A program made the position numbers and the translations under genes. A DNA stretch of 64,000 nucleotides from UBA8389 sp035719105 (lineage in GTDB: Bacteria; Bacteroidota; Bacteroidia; Bacteroidales; UBA1402): assembly GCA_035719105.1 (NCBI GenBank), contig DASTGN010000008.1:248001-312000 (forward strand). The letters run 5' to 3'. The number at the start of each line of letters is the position of its first letter. Within the stretch, counting starts at the first letter, position 1. This document shows positions 15,237-25,808 of this stretch, piece by piece. The notes below the pieces were generated by a model, which saw only the letters and a list, made by a program, of their open reading frames with translations, was not told where the DNA came from and ran no database searches.

Positions 15237-17120
15237 CTAAGGGTTTAACGGATTAACAGTTACCTCAAAAAGTTGAAACAATGCCTTACCGGTTATCACT
15301 TCGGGCTGAAGCAGCAGTTCGTGAACACCTGGGGTTAGCTTGCATTGACCGACGATGACCTTTCTAATTTCGGTTTTTCCGCTGGTTGGTTTGATGTCCA
15401 GTTTAAAAGTTTGTCCATCGACTTTCACATTCAGAACTCCACCACATTGATTATCAGCCTGGTATCGAATACTTAACTGAGCCAACACGGCATTGTTCAA
15501 TCTAAAAGGCCAACAAACAGATTGACTGACTTTTGCCCATCCATCTACAAAATAGCGATCGGTCTTGCCATCTCCGTATGAGAATCCTTTGCCATTCAAC
15601 TTAGCGTCAAAGGCAAGGAGTCTGTTTGAACTGTTAGATGACAAAAGACGAACGGTATCCGTATCCATAGAGCCTTTCATTTCGAGAACAATGACCGTAT
15701 TTACCGGATCCAACGCATTATTGGGCAATGCAATTTGAACATCTGGTGTCTTTAATTTCTTGGTGGGAAGCTGCTTTTTTGCTGGATCACTGAGGAACCA
15801 TGTTTTAACCGGAAGCGTTTTAAGGCCACCTACCGTCAATTTTCCATCCTTTGGCCATGCAAAAACATGTAGGTACACCAAATTTCCCTTTTGGGTGGTT
15901 ACTCCCCACGATTGGAATGGAAGGGAAGATTTATGGGTACCATATATACTTTCACTATTGACTTTCATCCAACGTCCAATTCCAGATAAAATAATGGTAT
16001 CCCTCGGATCGATCATGCCATTGCCCATGGGACCTACGTTCATGAGTAGATTCCCTCCGCGGGAAGCTGCATTTGCCAACAAGGGAATGAAAAATGAAAC
16101 CGGTTTGTGACTGTTATCGTGTTTTGAAAAGCCATATGATTCATTGGTCGTCGGGATAGCTTCCCAGTTGCCTTCGACTGGAAAAAATTCTGCAGGACGA
16201 TCAGCTGTATTCTGATAATCACCGAAATTACCACTGCCTGAACGAGCCAGACGACCGTTCACAACAATATTTTTATCCACTTCCCGAATGGCTTTTAGGA
16301 TGCGAAGATTCTCTGACAAAGGCAATTTATGAGGAGTGTCGAACCACAAAATATCGGGGTGATACTTGGCGATGAGTTCCTTGATTTGTGGAATTGCTTT
16401 TTCATTGACGTACTCTACTGCTTTGGGAAGCAATTCAGGATGCACATCGTACCAATTTCGGCCACCGAATAAATTCAAGTCACCGCCTGGGTTGCCAAAA
16501 TCCCAGTCATTGCCAGGAGCTTTGGGGTCTTCCCAATCGAATGCATGTGAATAATAGAAACCAAATTTTACCCCATACTTCTTGCAGGCAGCGGCCAGAT
16601 CTTTCATCGGATCTTTTCCGTATTTGGTGGCATCCACAATGTTGTAATCCGTAACATCCGAATCGAACATGGCAAAACCATCGTGATGTTTTGCGGTAAT
16701 GATGAAGTATTTCATTCCAGCATCGTGTGCCAGGCGGATCCACTCATCAGCATTGAAATCAACTGGATTGAAGGGTTTGACTACATCATTCAGATATTCC
16801 TTTACCGAAATTTTTTCCTTGCGCATCAAGTGTTCTGAATAACCAGAAACCAATTTGCCTTTCCATTCGCCACCCGGTGTTGCATATACACCCCAATGCA
16901 CGAACATGCCAAAACGGGCTTGCTGCCACCATTCGATGCGTTGATCGTGGTTGGTCATGGAAGCTTTCCACCAACCTTGGGTAGCATCATCAATTGCTAA
17001 TTGATCACGACTTTGGGCTTTGTTTGACATGTCGGCGTCTTCATCACCTTTAACTTGAGCGAAAACAGACGTGGTAAGCAATACCATTCCCAGCAAAACT
17101 TTTAAACGGGCATTTTTCAT
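15237..17120 (-). CDS. GH29 alpha-L-fucosidase with C-terminal beta-sandwich domain
   Basis: This secreted 627-residue enzyme (signal peptide ends at about VFA-Q22) releases terminal alpha-L-fucose. The GH29 core (about 60-460) shows ARFGMFVHWG, KHHDGFAMF (144-152) and the nucleophile region ILWFDTP with D261. Residues 480-627 form an extra beta-sandwich, probably carbohydrate-binding. It is the last gene of the unit 25620-15237, 9 bp after the GH31 gene. The pocket residues that would separate fucose from galactose specificity were not modelled. Confidence 0.93.
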   Translation of the reverse strand: MKNARLKVLLGMVLLTTSVFAQVKGDEDADMSNKAQSRDQLAIDDATQGWWKASMTNHDQRIEWWQQARFGMFVHWGVYATPGGEWKGKLVSGYSEHLMRKEKISVKEYLNDVVKPFNPVDFNADEWIRLAHDAGMKYFIITAKHHDGFAMFDSDVTDYNIVDATKYGKDPMKDLAAACKKYGVKFGFYYSHAFDWEDPKAPGNDWDFGNPGGDLNLFGGRNWYDVHPELLPKAVEYVNEKAIPQIKELIAKYHPDILWFDTPHKLPLSENLRILKAIREVDKNIVVNGRLARSGSGNFGDYQNTADRPAEFFPVEGNWEAIPTTNESYGFSKHDNSHKPVSFFIPLLANAASRGGNLLMNVGPMGNGMIDPRDTIILSGIGRWMKVNSESIYGTHKSSLPFQSWGVTTQKGNLVYLHVFAWPKDGKLTVGGLKTLPVKTWFLSDPAKKQLPTKKLKTPDVQIALPNNALDPVNTVIVLEMKGSMDTDTVRLLSSNSSNRLLAFDAKLNGKGFSYGDGKTDRYFVDGWAKVSQSVCWPFRLNNAVLAQLSIRYQADNQCGGVLNVKVDGQTFKLDIKPTSGKTEIRKVIVGQCKLTPGVHELLLQPEVITGKALFQLFEVTVNPLNP

Positions 17121-17129
17121 AGATTTCTA

Positions 17130-19310
17130 TTATTTTTTGGTTGTTTCTTGTTGAGCAGTCATCATTTTCCAGCTGATCTTGCCGATGTTGTCAGGTTTAC
17201 CTTTTTCCGGACGTGAAATACTGGTTTTGCATTTGCCATTTTTCGTTTGTTCAACTTTTATTTCCCTCCATGAAAACATGCCTTTTTCGTAATCAAACGT
17301 TTCGCCATCATCGTCATAGAGTCTATAAAAAGCGTTTTTGCTGCCATAGTACCGAATTTCCAAATCAACTTTTTGTCCAGCTATCGGTGCATGCAACAAC
17401 AAAGGCATCATGGGGATAATTCCACCATCTTTGACAAAAACGGGAATTTTGTCCAAACCTGCTGTAACCGTGATGATTTCACCATCTCCTACATATTTTC
17501 CGGTATAGAAATCGAACCATTTTCCCTGAGGAAGTATGACTTCACGAGTTGTTTGTCCCTTAAACAGCGGTGCTACCAACAAGAATTCGCCAGACATGTA
17601 CTGATCTTTCACTTCTTTCGAAATGGCTTCAGCATAAGGATTTTCACCTAAATTTTCATTTTTTTGTTCAACGTTTGGCTTGCCAGAGAATCCAGGTTCG
17701 AGATTCATAGCTCTGAACGGGGGTGTTCCTTCAAAATGATATTCAGCAAAGGCAGTGTAAAAATAAGGCATCAGTTGCATGCGCAACATCGTAATATCTT
17801 TCACTTCTTTTTCTACTTCGGGGTATGACCATGGTTTGGTTCCGTCCGCCCAAGCATTAATCATCGCCATGGGTGAGAAACAAACCGTTTGCATGCGTCT
17901 CAACCATTCTTCGCCGGTTTTTGACCCACGTACTTCCGGTGTCCATAAAATGCCGGAAAAACCACTGTTGATGAGGGCAGTAATGAACTCCTCATGGCTA
18001 TAGGTGTCGTTATAAATGACGTATGGAAAAGAAACTCCACCTCCGTTGGATGCTCTGACCAATCCATAGGTTCTGGCATTCTTTTCACGGTACAGGTTGG
18101 CAGTTATTTTCTGAAGGTAAAGGCCGTATGTTTGACGCAATTGTTCTGCGCTGTATCCAGAAGGGAATTTAGCCACATCAGGCCACAACCAGCGATCGAA
18201 TCCGTCGCATTCGTCCATTTTATAGCCACTGATTCCTATACTGACCTGATCCTTGTCGATTTGGTTGAGAATAATTTTCTGAGCTTCTGGCATCGTCAAA
18301 TCTGCAACAGCACCTCCCCAAACCGTGTGTGAGGCAACGTATGGTTTTAATGCTTCAGACATGGGTGATGAGGGTGACACGTATGGATTGGTCCATAAGT
18401 TAAGACGAATACCACCATCTTTCATCCGTTTAACAAATCCGAAAGGATCGGGAAAACGAGTTTTGTCCCATTCAAAAGTGCAGGGATAGGATTTACTCTG
18501 CCATCCTGGTTCCAAACCAATGAAATCCAAGGGAAAACCTCTTTTTTCGAATTCCTTGGCTTCGTTTTCTACATCAGAAGCGTTGTACATTCTTGGAACG
18601 CGTTGCGTGAAGCCTAAGCCCCAACGTGGAGGCAAACATCCACCACCATTGAAAAGATTGAAACGACGAACGGCGTCCAAAGCAGTTGGGCCTTCGAAAA
18701 CATAGACTTCGACTCCTTTCGCAGGTACCAAGATTTCCACGGCATCCGAATAAGGTTGAGACGTCCATTTTTTATCGAGGTTTCTATCCAAGGGTTTGGG
18801 TGCATTGGGGCTATCCAGTCTAACTGCCGTACCGGCATAGACGGTCAAATAACGAGCACTGTTGATAAAAACGCCATATCCTTTGTCTGAAACGTAAAAA
18901 GGAACCGGGGCGTGGGTTCGACCATTATCGGGAACTGAACTGTTGTAATTATCTACATGCAATTGCATGATTCTGCCTCTTTGTTTGACCGTTTTAAAAT
19001 TCAGTCCGAAACCAAAGAGTTGTTCTTCTTTTACCAAGGGAAATCGAAGAAATGTTTTTCCGTCGGATAAGTCGGCAGAAATCTCATCCATGGATAGGGG
19101 GAAACCTTTTTCTCCCATGTTGCTCAGTGACACCGAGTTGGGTTTGCAACCTGCAGCCTTGAGCAAATCAAGCTCCTCAGGTTGTCCGACAACAGCCTTC
19201 CAAACACCAGGTTCAACCTTGGTCCAAGTGATCGTGGCACCTTGAGCAGGCAAAGTCAATCCCAGAAAAAGGATGATGGACAAAAAACTTAACGAAAGGG
19301 TTCTTTTCAT
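17130..19310 (-). CDS. GH31 alpha-xylosidase/alpha-glucosidase family enzyme
   Basis: This secreted 726-residue GH31 enzyme (signal peptide to about PAQG24) has an N-terminal beta-sandwich. A TIM barrel follows, with the nucleophile motif GYKMDECDG (D366), the likely acid/base region YNDTYSHEEF, and the C-terminal sandwich typical of the family. GH31 members act on alpha-glucosides, alpha-xylosides or alpha-galactosides; the family alone does not say which. Its place between GH105 and GH29 genes suggests removal of an alpha-linked side-chain sugar. Confidence 0.92.
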   Translation of the reverse strand: MKRTLSLSFLSIILFLGLTLPAQGATITWTKVEPGVWKAVVGQPEELDLLKAAGCKPNSVSLSNMGEKGFPLSMDEISADLSDGKTFLRFPLVKEEQLFGFGLNFKTVKQRGRIMQLHVDNYNSSVPDNGRTHAPVPFYVSDKGYGVFINSARYLTVYAGTAVRLDSPNAPKPLDRNLDKKWTSQPYSDAVEILVPAKGVEVYVFEGPTALDAVRRFNLFNGGGCLPPRWGLGFTQRVPRMYNASDVENEAKEFEKRGFPLDFIGLEPGWQSKSYPCTFEWDKTRFPDPFGFVKRMKDGGIRLNLWTNPYVSPSSPMSEALKPYVASHTVWGGAVADLTMPEAQKIILNQIDKDQVSIGISGYKMDECDGFDRWLWPDVAKFPSGYSAEQLRQTYGLYLQKITANLYREKNARTYGLVRASNGGGVSFPYVIYNDTYSHEEFITALINSGFSGILWTPEVRGSKTGEEWLRRMQTVCFSPMAMINAWADGTKPWSYPEVEKEVKDITMLRMQLMPYFYTAFAEYHFEGTPPFRAMNLEPGFSGKPNVEQKNENLGENPYAEAISKEVKDQYMSGEFLLVAPLFKGQTTREVILPQGKWFDFYTGKYVGDGEIITVTAGLDKIPVFVKDGGIIPMMPLLLHAPIAGQKVDLEIRYYGSKNAFYRLYDDDGETFDYEKGMFSWREIKVEQTKNGKCKTSISRPEKGKPDNIGKISWKMMTAQQETTKK

Positions 19311-19328
19311 AATTGAGTCTATAATAGC

Positions 19329-20477
19329 TTATTTTAATAACGCTGATGCACACCACAATACTGGTGCCTGTCCGTGTAAATCGCCGACGTTGCGCTTGCG
19401 ATCCAGATAGTATTGTCTGCTATTCTTTTTGTTGGTGCCTTCACATACTTCGCGAATGTCACCATTTTTATCAATATAGGTTATGAGAGCAAGCCAAGCT
19501 TTACGAGCAGCCTGTCCGTACGTGTTTTCATCCAACCAACCATTCTTGACGCCAGTAATGAAGGCAAAAGTAAACATGCCGGTCGAAGACGTTTCTGGCC
19601 AAGATTCGGTATCATCGATGAGCTGATTCCACATACCATCCTTGTTTTGGTATTTCAGCAAGGATGCCATCATTTTTTTGTAGCCCTCCATGATACGAGG
19701 ACGATTGACATTGTTTTCGGGCAAGGAACTCAAGATTTCACTCATTCCGGCTGCCATCCAACCGTCACCTCTTCCCCAAAAGAATGGAACATCGGGTGCA
19801 TGGTAAAAAAGGCCGTTCGGACGTTGCAATGAATCCAAATAAACAACCATTTCTTTGGCAGCCCGTTCAATGTATTTGACATCACCGGTAGCTCTATAAG
19901 CTTGACTTTGGACAGCGGTAATCATAAACATGTCGTCAATCCATAATCTCGTTTGCCAGGTCAAACCCATGTTGTAGTAAACGTACGATTCGGGTTTAAC
20001 ACGAGGACCTTCGGGTGCAGCCCATTGTTTATCAGCAATCCGCAATCCCAAATCCAAATATCGTTGTTCTTTGGTTTGCATGTAAAGCTCCAAGGGCACC
20101 GATCCGAAAACGGTATAATCCACATGATCGGGAGTTGGAATCATAGACGCTTTCTCGCCAAAAAGGGGTTCAAACCTTTGAGCCAGCTGCCCAACTAGTT
20201 TTTTGTTTTTGCTGACGTTTGCAAATTTCAAAGCGCCGTACCAGGCACAAACTTCCGGATATGTGATGTACTTTGGTGGAGTTGTTCGGTTGAAATTCGT
20301 GTTTGGAGTAGCTACAAAATGTTCGGCTACCAATTTACCAACCTCTTTCGGGGAGGATTTGGCCGGCCACTTCTCGAAACATTTGAATTTCGCACTTTTT
20401 GCTGATTTTGCACTTTCAACCTGGAACATGCACAACGACAAACCCAATATCAGGGTAGTAAATTTAAGGTGTTTCAT
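19329..20477 (-). CDS. GH105 unsaturated uronyl hydrolase
   Basis: This secreted 382-residue (alpha/alpha)6-barrel enzyme removes the unsaturated uronic acid left at the non-reducing end after lyase cutting. Family marks are LWIDDMFM (D181/D182, catalytic Asp region) and FFWGRGDGW (about 232-240). After the signal peptide there is a small KSAKSAKSAK repeat. It ends 18 bp before the GH31 gene. Presence of GH105 implies that a polysaccharide lyase acts on the substrate. Confidence 0.93.
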   Translation of the reverse strand: MKHLKFTTLILGLSLCMFQVESAKSAKSAKFKCFEKWPAKSSPKEVGKLVAEHFVATPNTNFNRTTPPKYITYPEVCAWYGALKFANVSKNKKLVGQLAQRFEPLFGEKASMIPTPDHVDYTVFGSVPLELYMQTKEQRYLDLGLRIADKQWAAPEGPRVKPESYVYYNMGLTWQTRLWIDDMFMITAVQSQAYRATGDVKYIERAAKEMVVYLDSLQRPNGLFYHAPDVPFFWGRGDGWMAAGMSEILSSLPENNVNRPRIMEGYKKMMASLLKYQNKDGMWNQLIDDTESWPETSSTGMFTFAFITGVKNGWLDENTYGQAARKAWLALITYIDKNGDIREVCEGTNKKNSRQYYLDRKRNVGDLHGQAPVLWCASALLK

Positions 20478-20489
20478 CTATTTTTCAGT

Positions 20490-21743
20490 TTATTTTTTCA
20501 TAATGGCTGATGCCCATAAAAATCCGGCGACTGCTTCTTTTGCATTCAAAACTCTTTTAACGGAAACATACTCGTCAAAGTTTTTCTTGATGGTGATGCC
20601 ATCACCTCCACCATGCACATCGACTAATCCGTTTTCATTGATTTTGACAAAATTGAAAAGACTGGAATAACCACGCTCCGCCACTTTGGAAAATGTTTTT
20701 TTATCGAGAAGACCTAAATTGATGCCTCGTTTGATGGAATAGACAAACATGGCTGTTCCAGATGGGTCAACCCAGTTACCAGGAACGTTTGGCTTGTCTA
20801 CAATCATATACCATCCACCGGTCACTGGATCTTGAGTTTTTTTCAAACCTTGCATCATTCTAAGATAAATGGATAGAACTTCTGGTCTTTTGGGGTGATC
20901 CTTTGGCATGGCGGCCAGCAGTTCAGGAACAACCAACGCATACCAACCCAAACCTTCGCTCCATACTTCGGGAGAAAGCCCTGTTAAGGTGTCCGCCCAT
21001 TTGGTAGCTTGTGGATTTTCTGTCCATGCGTGCAGATACAATCCAGAATCATCTTTTAAACAATGTTTGGCAAAGACGGTAATTTGTTTGGCTGCTTCAT
21101 CGTAACAATAAGCTGCATCTCCGATGGATTTACCATATCGAATCAAAAACATTTGCCCCATGAAGATTCCATCAATCCACATGTTTGGACTTTTGTTTCC
21201 ATGCCAGAACTGACCGTCGCTACGTGGATAGGTATCAAACGTTTTTCTGAATTCAAGGGCTGCTTTTTTGTAGCGTTCATCCTTGGTGTATTCATACAAT
21301 GCGACAATGGACGAACCGGTCAGGATATTGTCCAAATTGGTAAGACGATCGCCGGTATAATTTCCATTTTCATCTACAAAATGGTCGATATACTGTTTGA
21401 TATAGTTTAAATAGCGTGCATCACCGGTTTGATTGTAAAGCATTTCGAAACCATAAAACATGTAACCATGCACATAGGACCAATCTTTCCAATAAGCCTT
21501 TCTGTAATCCGGATAACGTGCCATGATGGTTTGGGCAGTGGCTACAGTCCATGATTTGGGCGCTTTATCCTGTTTATAGGGCAGCCTTGCATTGGGGTCA
21601 CCTTGCGAAGTACCACGTTTTACAACTGGAGCACTCACCTGGTTCGCAACCACTTGTGCACGAACAAGAAGCACCTGAGACAACAGCATCAAGAAAACAA
21701 GTCCTTGACGGAAATTCCGACTGATTTTTTGTACGTTTTTCAT
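20490..21743 (-). CDS. GH105 unsaturated uronyl hydrolase, second copy
   Basis: This is a secreted GH105 enzyme of 417 residues from the ATG at 21743; the frame opens 7 codons earlier, but the later Met directly precedes a normal signal peptide (GLVFLMLLSQVLLVRAQ). It carries MWIDGIFMGQ (about 190) and EVWSEGLGWYA (about 260), the catalytic Asp and substrate-binding regions. It is clearly diverged from the neighbouring GH105 (12 bp away), so the two probably act on different unsaturated oligosaccharides rather than being redundant. Confidence 0.92.
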   Translation of the reverse strand: MKNVQKISRNFRQGLVFLMLLSQVLLVRAQVVANQVSAPVVKRGTSQGDPNARLPYKQDKAPKSWTVATAQTIMARYPDYRKAYWKDWSYVHGYMFYGFEMLYNQTGDARYLNYIKQYIDHFVDENGNYTGDRLTNLDNILTGSSIVALYEYTKDERYKKAALEFRKTFDTYPRSDGQFWHGNKSPNMWIDGIFMGQMFLIRYGKSIGDAAYCYDEAAKQITVFAKHCLKDDSGLYLHAWTENPQATKWADTLTGLSPEVWSEGLGWYALVVPELLAAMPKDHPKRPEVLSIYLRMMQGLKKTQDPVTGGWYMIVDKPNVPGNWVDPSGTAMFVYSIKRGINLGLLDKKTFSKVAERGYSSLFNFVKINENGLVDVHGGGDGITIKKNFDEYVSVKRVLNAKEAVAGFLWASAIMKK

Positions 21744-21810
21744 TTTGTAGTTAATCAATAACATTCATAGTTTTAACCCATGGACTTTTGCCCAAAAAGA
21801 GAGGTTTCGA

Positions 21811-23028
21811 TCAATTCTGAACGACCATTTTACCGGCTTTCAGTCTTTCTGAACGGAGCAATGCCTCCATATAATAATAGTCTGCGTAAGACAAAGGCAC
21901 ATCTACTTCGTTATTAGCTGGTTTTGAACCCGTGCTGTGCAACAAGATAAAGCCGTGAGCTTCTCCGTTTTTGGCGCGATAGTTCAAAGTCAGGTTTTTC
22001 ATGATCTTGTTCGCTTTTTCCAAATATAGTTGTTTGTTTTGGGAATAAGTACTAAGTTCATAGAGTGCTGAAGCCATCAATGCAGCGGCGGAAACGTCCC
22101 TTGGTTCATTCGGAATGTTGGGAGCATCAAAATCCCAATAAGGAATCAAATCCTTGGGCAATCTGGGGTTGTTGAATATGAATTTGGCCACATTTTCAGC
22201 TTGAAGCAAATATTTAGGGTCCTTGGTTTCACGATAGCACATGGTATACCCATAAAGTGCCCAACCTTCACCGCGCGCCCAAGTCGATTCGTGGGCATAG
22301 CCCTGGTGGGTGTTTTTTTGCAGTACTTTACCTGTAATGGTGTCATAATCAATCACATGATACGTACCGAAGTCACTTCTGAAATGATTCTTCATGGTTG
22401 TATTGGCGTGTGATATAGCAATCTTAGCGAAGGATGGATCGCCGGTCAGACGAGAAGCGGCAAACAGCAACTCCAAATTCATCATATTGTCGATGATAAC
22501 CGGGTACTCCCATTTATCGCGGCTGTGATCCCAGGAACGAATGCAACCGACCGTTGGATTGAAACGTTTGGATAAGGTATTGGCTGCTTGAATGATGACA
22601 TCCCGATACAGGCTGTCTCCAGTCAATCTGTAACCGTTGCCAAAACTGCAATACACTTTGAAACCCATATCATGCGTTTTTCCATTGAATTTTTCTTGTT
22701 CAATGCCCTTGGTGAATTCCTGCGCTTGTTTCAACCATTTCTTATCATTGGTGCTTTCGTACAAATACCACAAAACGCCGGGAAAGAAACCACTGGTCCA
22801 ATCGCTTGATTTTACCAAAAGCAGCTTCCCTTCTTTATCGAGTGTACGGGGCCAAATCGATGCCGTTTTCTTATCTGATGTATTGGAATTGGCAACCGTA
22901 ATTTCACCAATCATGAATTTCGTTTGTGACTCAGCAGCTTTTATAATTTTCTTGTCTTCAATTTTCATGCTGCACGAAAACAAAAAATATAAACAAAAAA
23001 CGATGTTTGTTATCGCAAGATTTTTCAT
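21811..23028 (-). CDS. GH88 unsaturated glucuronyl hydrolase, lipoprotein
   Basis: This 405-residue enzyme has the lipobox LFSC (C20), so it is envelope-anchored. It removes unsaturated glucuronic/galacturonic acid by hydration of the double bond, like GH105. Motifs are IIDNMMNLELL (catalytic Asp near residue 178), HESTWARGEGWALYG near 245-258 and SAAALMASALYEL near the end. Together with two GH105 enzymes it gives this operon three ways to take off unsaturated uronates. Confidence 0.92.
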   Translation of the reverse strand: MKNLAITNIVFCLYFLFSCSMKIEDKKIIKAAESQTKFMIGEITVANSNTSDKKTASIWPRTLDKEGKLLLVKSSDWTSGFFPGVLWYLYESTNDKKWLKQAQEFTKGIEQEKFNGKTHDMGFKVYCSFGNGYRLTGDSLYRDVIIQAANTLSKRFNPTVGCIRSWDHSRDKWEYPVIIDNMMNLELLFAASRLTGDPSFAKIAISHANTTMKNHFRSDFGTYHVIDYDTITGKVLQKNTHQGYAHESTWARGEGWALYGYTMCYRETKDPKYLLQAENVAKFIFNNPRLPKDLIPYWDFDAPNIPNEPRDVSAAALMASALYELSTYSQNKQLYLEKANKIMKNLTLNYRAKNGEAHGFILLHSTGSKPANNEVDVPLSYADYYYMEALLRSERLKAGKMVVQN

Positions 23029-23076
23029 ATAAAATCAATTTTACCTTTTAAATGATACGTTTTAAATTATTTATTT

Positions 23077-25620
23077 TTAATTACTCCAATCCAAATGATA
23101 CGTTTTTCCAGCTTCCGTATTCAAATCATAAATATCGGCTTTGGGGATCGCCAAATCAGTTAAGGACGTTTTAGAATCGTTTTCAAATCGAACATCATCC
23201 GGTTTGAACTGCAAGCGATTCGGATTGGTTCCAACGGCGGTTACCAATTGGGCTTCAGAACACTTGGCAGCCCCCACGAATTTTATTCTGCAAACTCCAC
23301 CGAGTTTGGAAACAATAGTCAATTTCTTCATTTTCCCATTTTCCCATTGCATGTCGAGCGTAAAACCACCGCGAGCAACCAATCCGGAAATTTTGCCGGA
23401 AGGCCATTGGTTGGGAAGTGCGGGAAGCAGATAGATGAACCCTTCGTGGCTCTGCATCAACATTTCAGCAATACCTGCCGTGCCACCGAAATTTCCATCA
23501 ATTTGAAAGGGCGGATGCGCACAGAACAAATTGGCGTAGGTGCCTCCCCCTCCCATCACTTCGCTCTTTTTGCCGATATAGGTCAAACCGTCATTCAATA
23601 TCTTCAATGCATGGTTGCCGTCCTTGAGACGTGCCCACCAGTTTATTTTCCAAGCCATCGACCAGCCAGTACTTACATCGCCACGGTTAATCAATGCCTG
23701 TTTTGCTGCTTTAGCCAATTCAGGCGTCTTCTCAGGAGTTATTTGATTTCCGGGAAAAAGGCTGAACAAATGGGATAAATGCCTGTGTGAATCTTTAGGA
23801 TCATCCCAATCCTTGTACCACTCCTGCAACTGACCATATTGACCAATCTTGAAAGGATAGAGTCGAGGAATAGCTTGCTTGATTTTAGATGTAAAATCAT
23901 CGGAAACGTTTAGTTCGGCTGAAGCATGCATGCAGTTGGAGAACAATTCCCGAATGATGGACATATCCATGGTCGAAGCCATCGAAATGTCAAGCTTTTT
24001 TCCATTGTAATTGAAAACGTTTTCTGGTGAGGAGGAAGGGTTGGTGACCAGATTGCCGTTTTTGTCTTCAACCAACCAACCTAGCATGAACTCAGCAGCA
24101 CCACGCATCAATGGCCAAGCTTTCTCAGCAAGGAATTTTTTATCACCGGTGTAGAGGTAATGTTCCCAGAGGTGTTGACAGAACCACGCTCCACCCATTG
24201 GCCAGCAAGACCATCTGGGAGAACCTTTCGGATCCCAATCTTCGCCTCCTGCAGGTGAAGTTTTCGCCCAAATATCGGAATTGTGATGAGCCAACCATCC
24301 GTTTTTAATGTCGTAATTCACTTTGGCAGTAACTGCACCATTCACGGCAAGCCCTTCCATAAAGTCGAACAAAGGTTGATGACATTCGCTCAAATTCGTA
24401 TTTTCGGCAGGCCAATAATTCATTTCCGTATTGATGTTGATGGTGTAGTTGCTGCCCCATGGTGGTTGAACGTGAGGGCTCCAAATACCCTGCAAATTCG
24501 AAGGAGGGGTACCAGGCCTGGACGAAGCAATCATCAAATACCGTCCATATTGAAAGTAAAGTGCAATCAAACCATTATCAACATTTCCTGCATTGTATTT
24601 TAACAATCGGGTGTCGGTAGGCAATTCCATTTGCTGCTTGCCAAGATCGATCTCTACCCGGCCAAAAAGATTGGTATAATCGGTCAAATGGCGTTGAAGC
24701 AGAGTTGAATAATTCTTCTTTCGAACCTTGTTTAAAATGTCATTAGCCAATTTTGAAGGATCTTTGCCTTCCAGCGACGGAGATTTGTCGAAACCATTGA
24801 AGCTGGTTGCTTCTGACATGATTAACAGCACTTCTTCGGCATCTTTTACCCCAATAGCATTTTTCTTGTTTACGGTTTGTCCACCTTTAACTCGCATTTC
24901 CAAATGGATCTCAAAGGTCATGCCTTTTCCATTCGGTTCATAAATGATTTGCTGGGGTTCGCTTTCTCTTTGGGCAACATGGCTTGGAGCCTTCCCTTTT
25001 AAAACCAGATTGTTGGGTGAGAGCACCTGCACATCGTGATTCAATTTGGAATCTAAAACCGCATCAAAGGTTATTTTATTTTTTTTGGAAGCGGTTAATC
25101 GAATCACCAATGCCTTGTCCGGGAAACTGATGAATGATTCGCGTTTGTAAGTAACGCCGTCCTTTTGGAAGGAAACCTCCGAAACAGCAGTGCGCAAATC
25201 CAGTTTACGACAATATTGACCAATGGAATTCTCGTTCAAATTAAAATTCAAAAACAAATCGCCCAAGGTAAGGTATCTGGCGGAATAAGGTCCGTGCATT
25301 CCCCGCCAAAGGGTTCCAGCTTTTTCGTATGATTCTTCGAAAATGGCTGCTCTAACTTTTCCTAATACTTCAGGCCCATTAACCCTGTTTCCTGCCAATG
25401 GTTCACCAGACCAAAGCGTGTGGTCGTTCAGGGCGTAATGTTCCGATTGAACACCTCCGAAAATCATGGCTCCTGTCATACCATTACCCAAGGGCAAAGC
25501 TTCCTCCCATACTCCGGCAGGTTGGTTGTACCAAAGTTCAAGTGCATCCTTAGCTTGAGTGAATGGAAGATTAAATAGCAGGATGAATGCTAAAAGAATA
25601 GACGATTTGATTTTTCTCAT
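23077..25620 (-). CDS. GH95 alpha-L-fucosidase/alpha-L-galactosidase
   Basis: This secreted 847-residue GH95 enzyme inverts alpha-1,2-linked L-fucose or L-galactose. The N-terminal sandwich begins with ALPLGNGMTGAMIFGG. The helical barrel carries NINTEMNYWPAEN (about 397-409, catalytic Asn pair), SSPEN (about 530, Glu), SHRHLSHLF (about 612) and QIDGNFGG (about 707, Asp). It is the first gene of unit A and is divergent from the regulator, with which it shares a 188-bp promoter region. Confidence 0.94.
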   Translation of the reverse strand: MRKIKSSILLAFILLFNLPFTQAKDALELWYNQPAGVWEEALPLGNGMTGAMIFGGVQSEHYALNDHTLWSGEPLAGNRVNGPEVLGKVRAAIFEESYEKAGTLWRGMHGPYSARYLTLGDLFLNFNLNENSIGQYCRKLDLRTAVSEVSFQKDGVTYKRESFISFPDKALVIRLTASKKNKITFDAVLDSKLNHDVQVLSPNNLVLKGKAPSHVAQRESEPQQIIYEPNGKGMTFEIHLEMRVKGGQTVNKKNAIGVKDAEEVLLIMSEATSFNGFDKSPSLEGKDPSKLANDILNKVRKKNYSTLLQRHLTDYTNLFGRVEIDLGKQQMELPTDTRLLKYNAGNVDNGLIALYFQYGRYLMIASSRPGTPPSNLQGIWSPHVQPPWGSNYTININTEMNYWPAENTNLSECHQPLFDFMEGLAVNGAVTAKVNYDIKNGWLAHHNSDIWAKTSPAGGEDWDPKGSPRWSCWPMGGAWFCQHLWEHYLYTGDKKFLAEKAWPLMRGAAEFMLGWLVEDKNGNLVTNPSSSPENVFNYNGKKLDISMASTMDMSIIRELFSNCMHASAELNVSDDFTSKIKQAIPRLYPFKIGQYGQLQEWYKDWDDPKDSHRHLSHLFSLFPGNQITPEKTPELAKAAKQALINRGDVSTGWSMAWKINWWARLKDGNHALKILNDGLTYIGKKSEVMGGGGTYANLFCAHPPFQIDGNFGGTAGIAEMLMQSHEGFIYLLPALPNQWPSGKISGLVARGGFTLDMQWENGKMKKLTIVSKLGGVCRIKFVGAAKCSEAQLVTAVGTNPNRLQFKPDDVRFENDSKTSLTDLAIPKADIYDLNTEAGKTYHLDWSN

Positions 25621-25808
25621 TTTTGATGGTACTATTATTTATACAAATATCTTCATTTTTAAATGCCTACTTTCTCAATTATGGCTCAATAATTAATAAA
25701 GATGTGGCTGAATCCCATAAATGTTGCATGTTGGGACATAAATTGCATTCCATAAGAATACAAATATTTCTTATATTTGTACCTTTAACCCACCTAAAAA
25801 GATGAGTT
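25621..25808. promoter_or_regulatory. Divergent promoter region between GH95 gene and regulator
   Basis: This is the only non-coding gap between the two divergent units. ATATTTGT-type sequence occurs on both strands: minus-strand GATATTTG (near 25643-25650) is one base off the Bacteroidota -7 box and would drive unit A; the plus-strand copy is listed separately. No convincing -33 TTTG was found for either. Confidence 0.5.
25760..25780 (+). promoter_or_regulatory. -7 box inside a 21-bp inverted repeat, regulator promoter
   Basis: TATATTTG (25772-25779) matches the -7 consensus TANNTTTG. It overlaps a perfect inverted repeat ACAAATAT-ttctt-ATATTTGT (25760-25780), so a protein bound to the repeat would block or recruit polymerase. 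Confidence 0.5.

Noticed and set aside
23248..23778. Long antisense open frames within the GH95 gene and other enzyme genes
   Set aside because: They lie opposite well-supported coding sequence, have no domain or start context, and follow the codon bias of the real strand.
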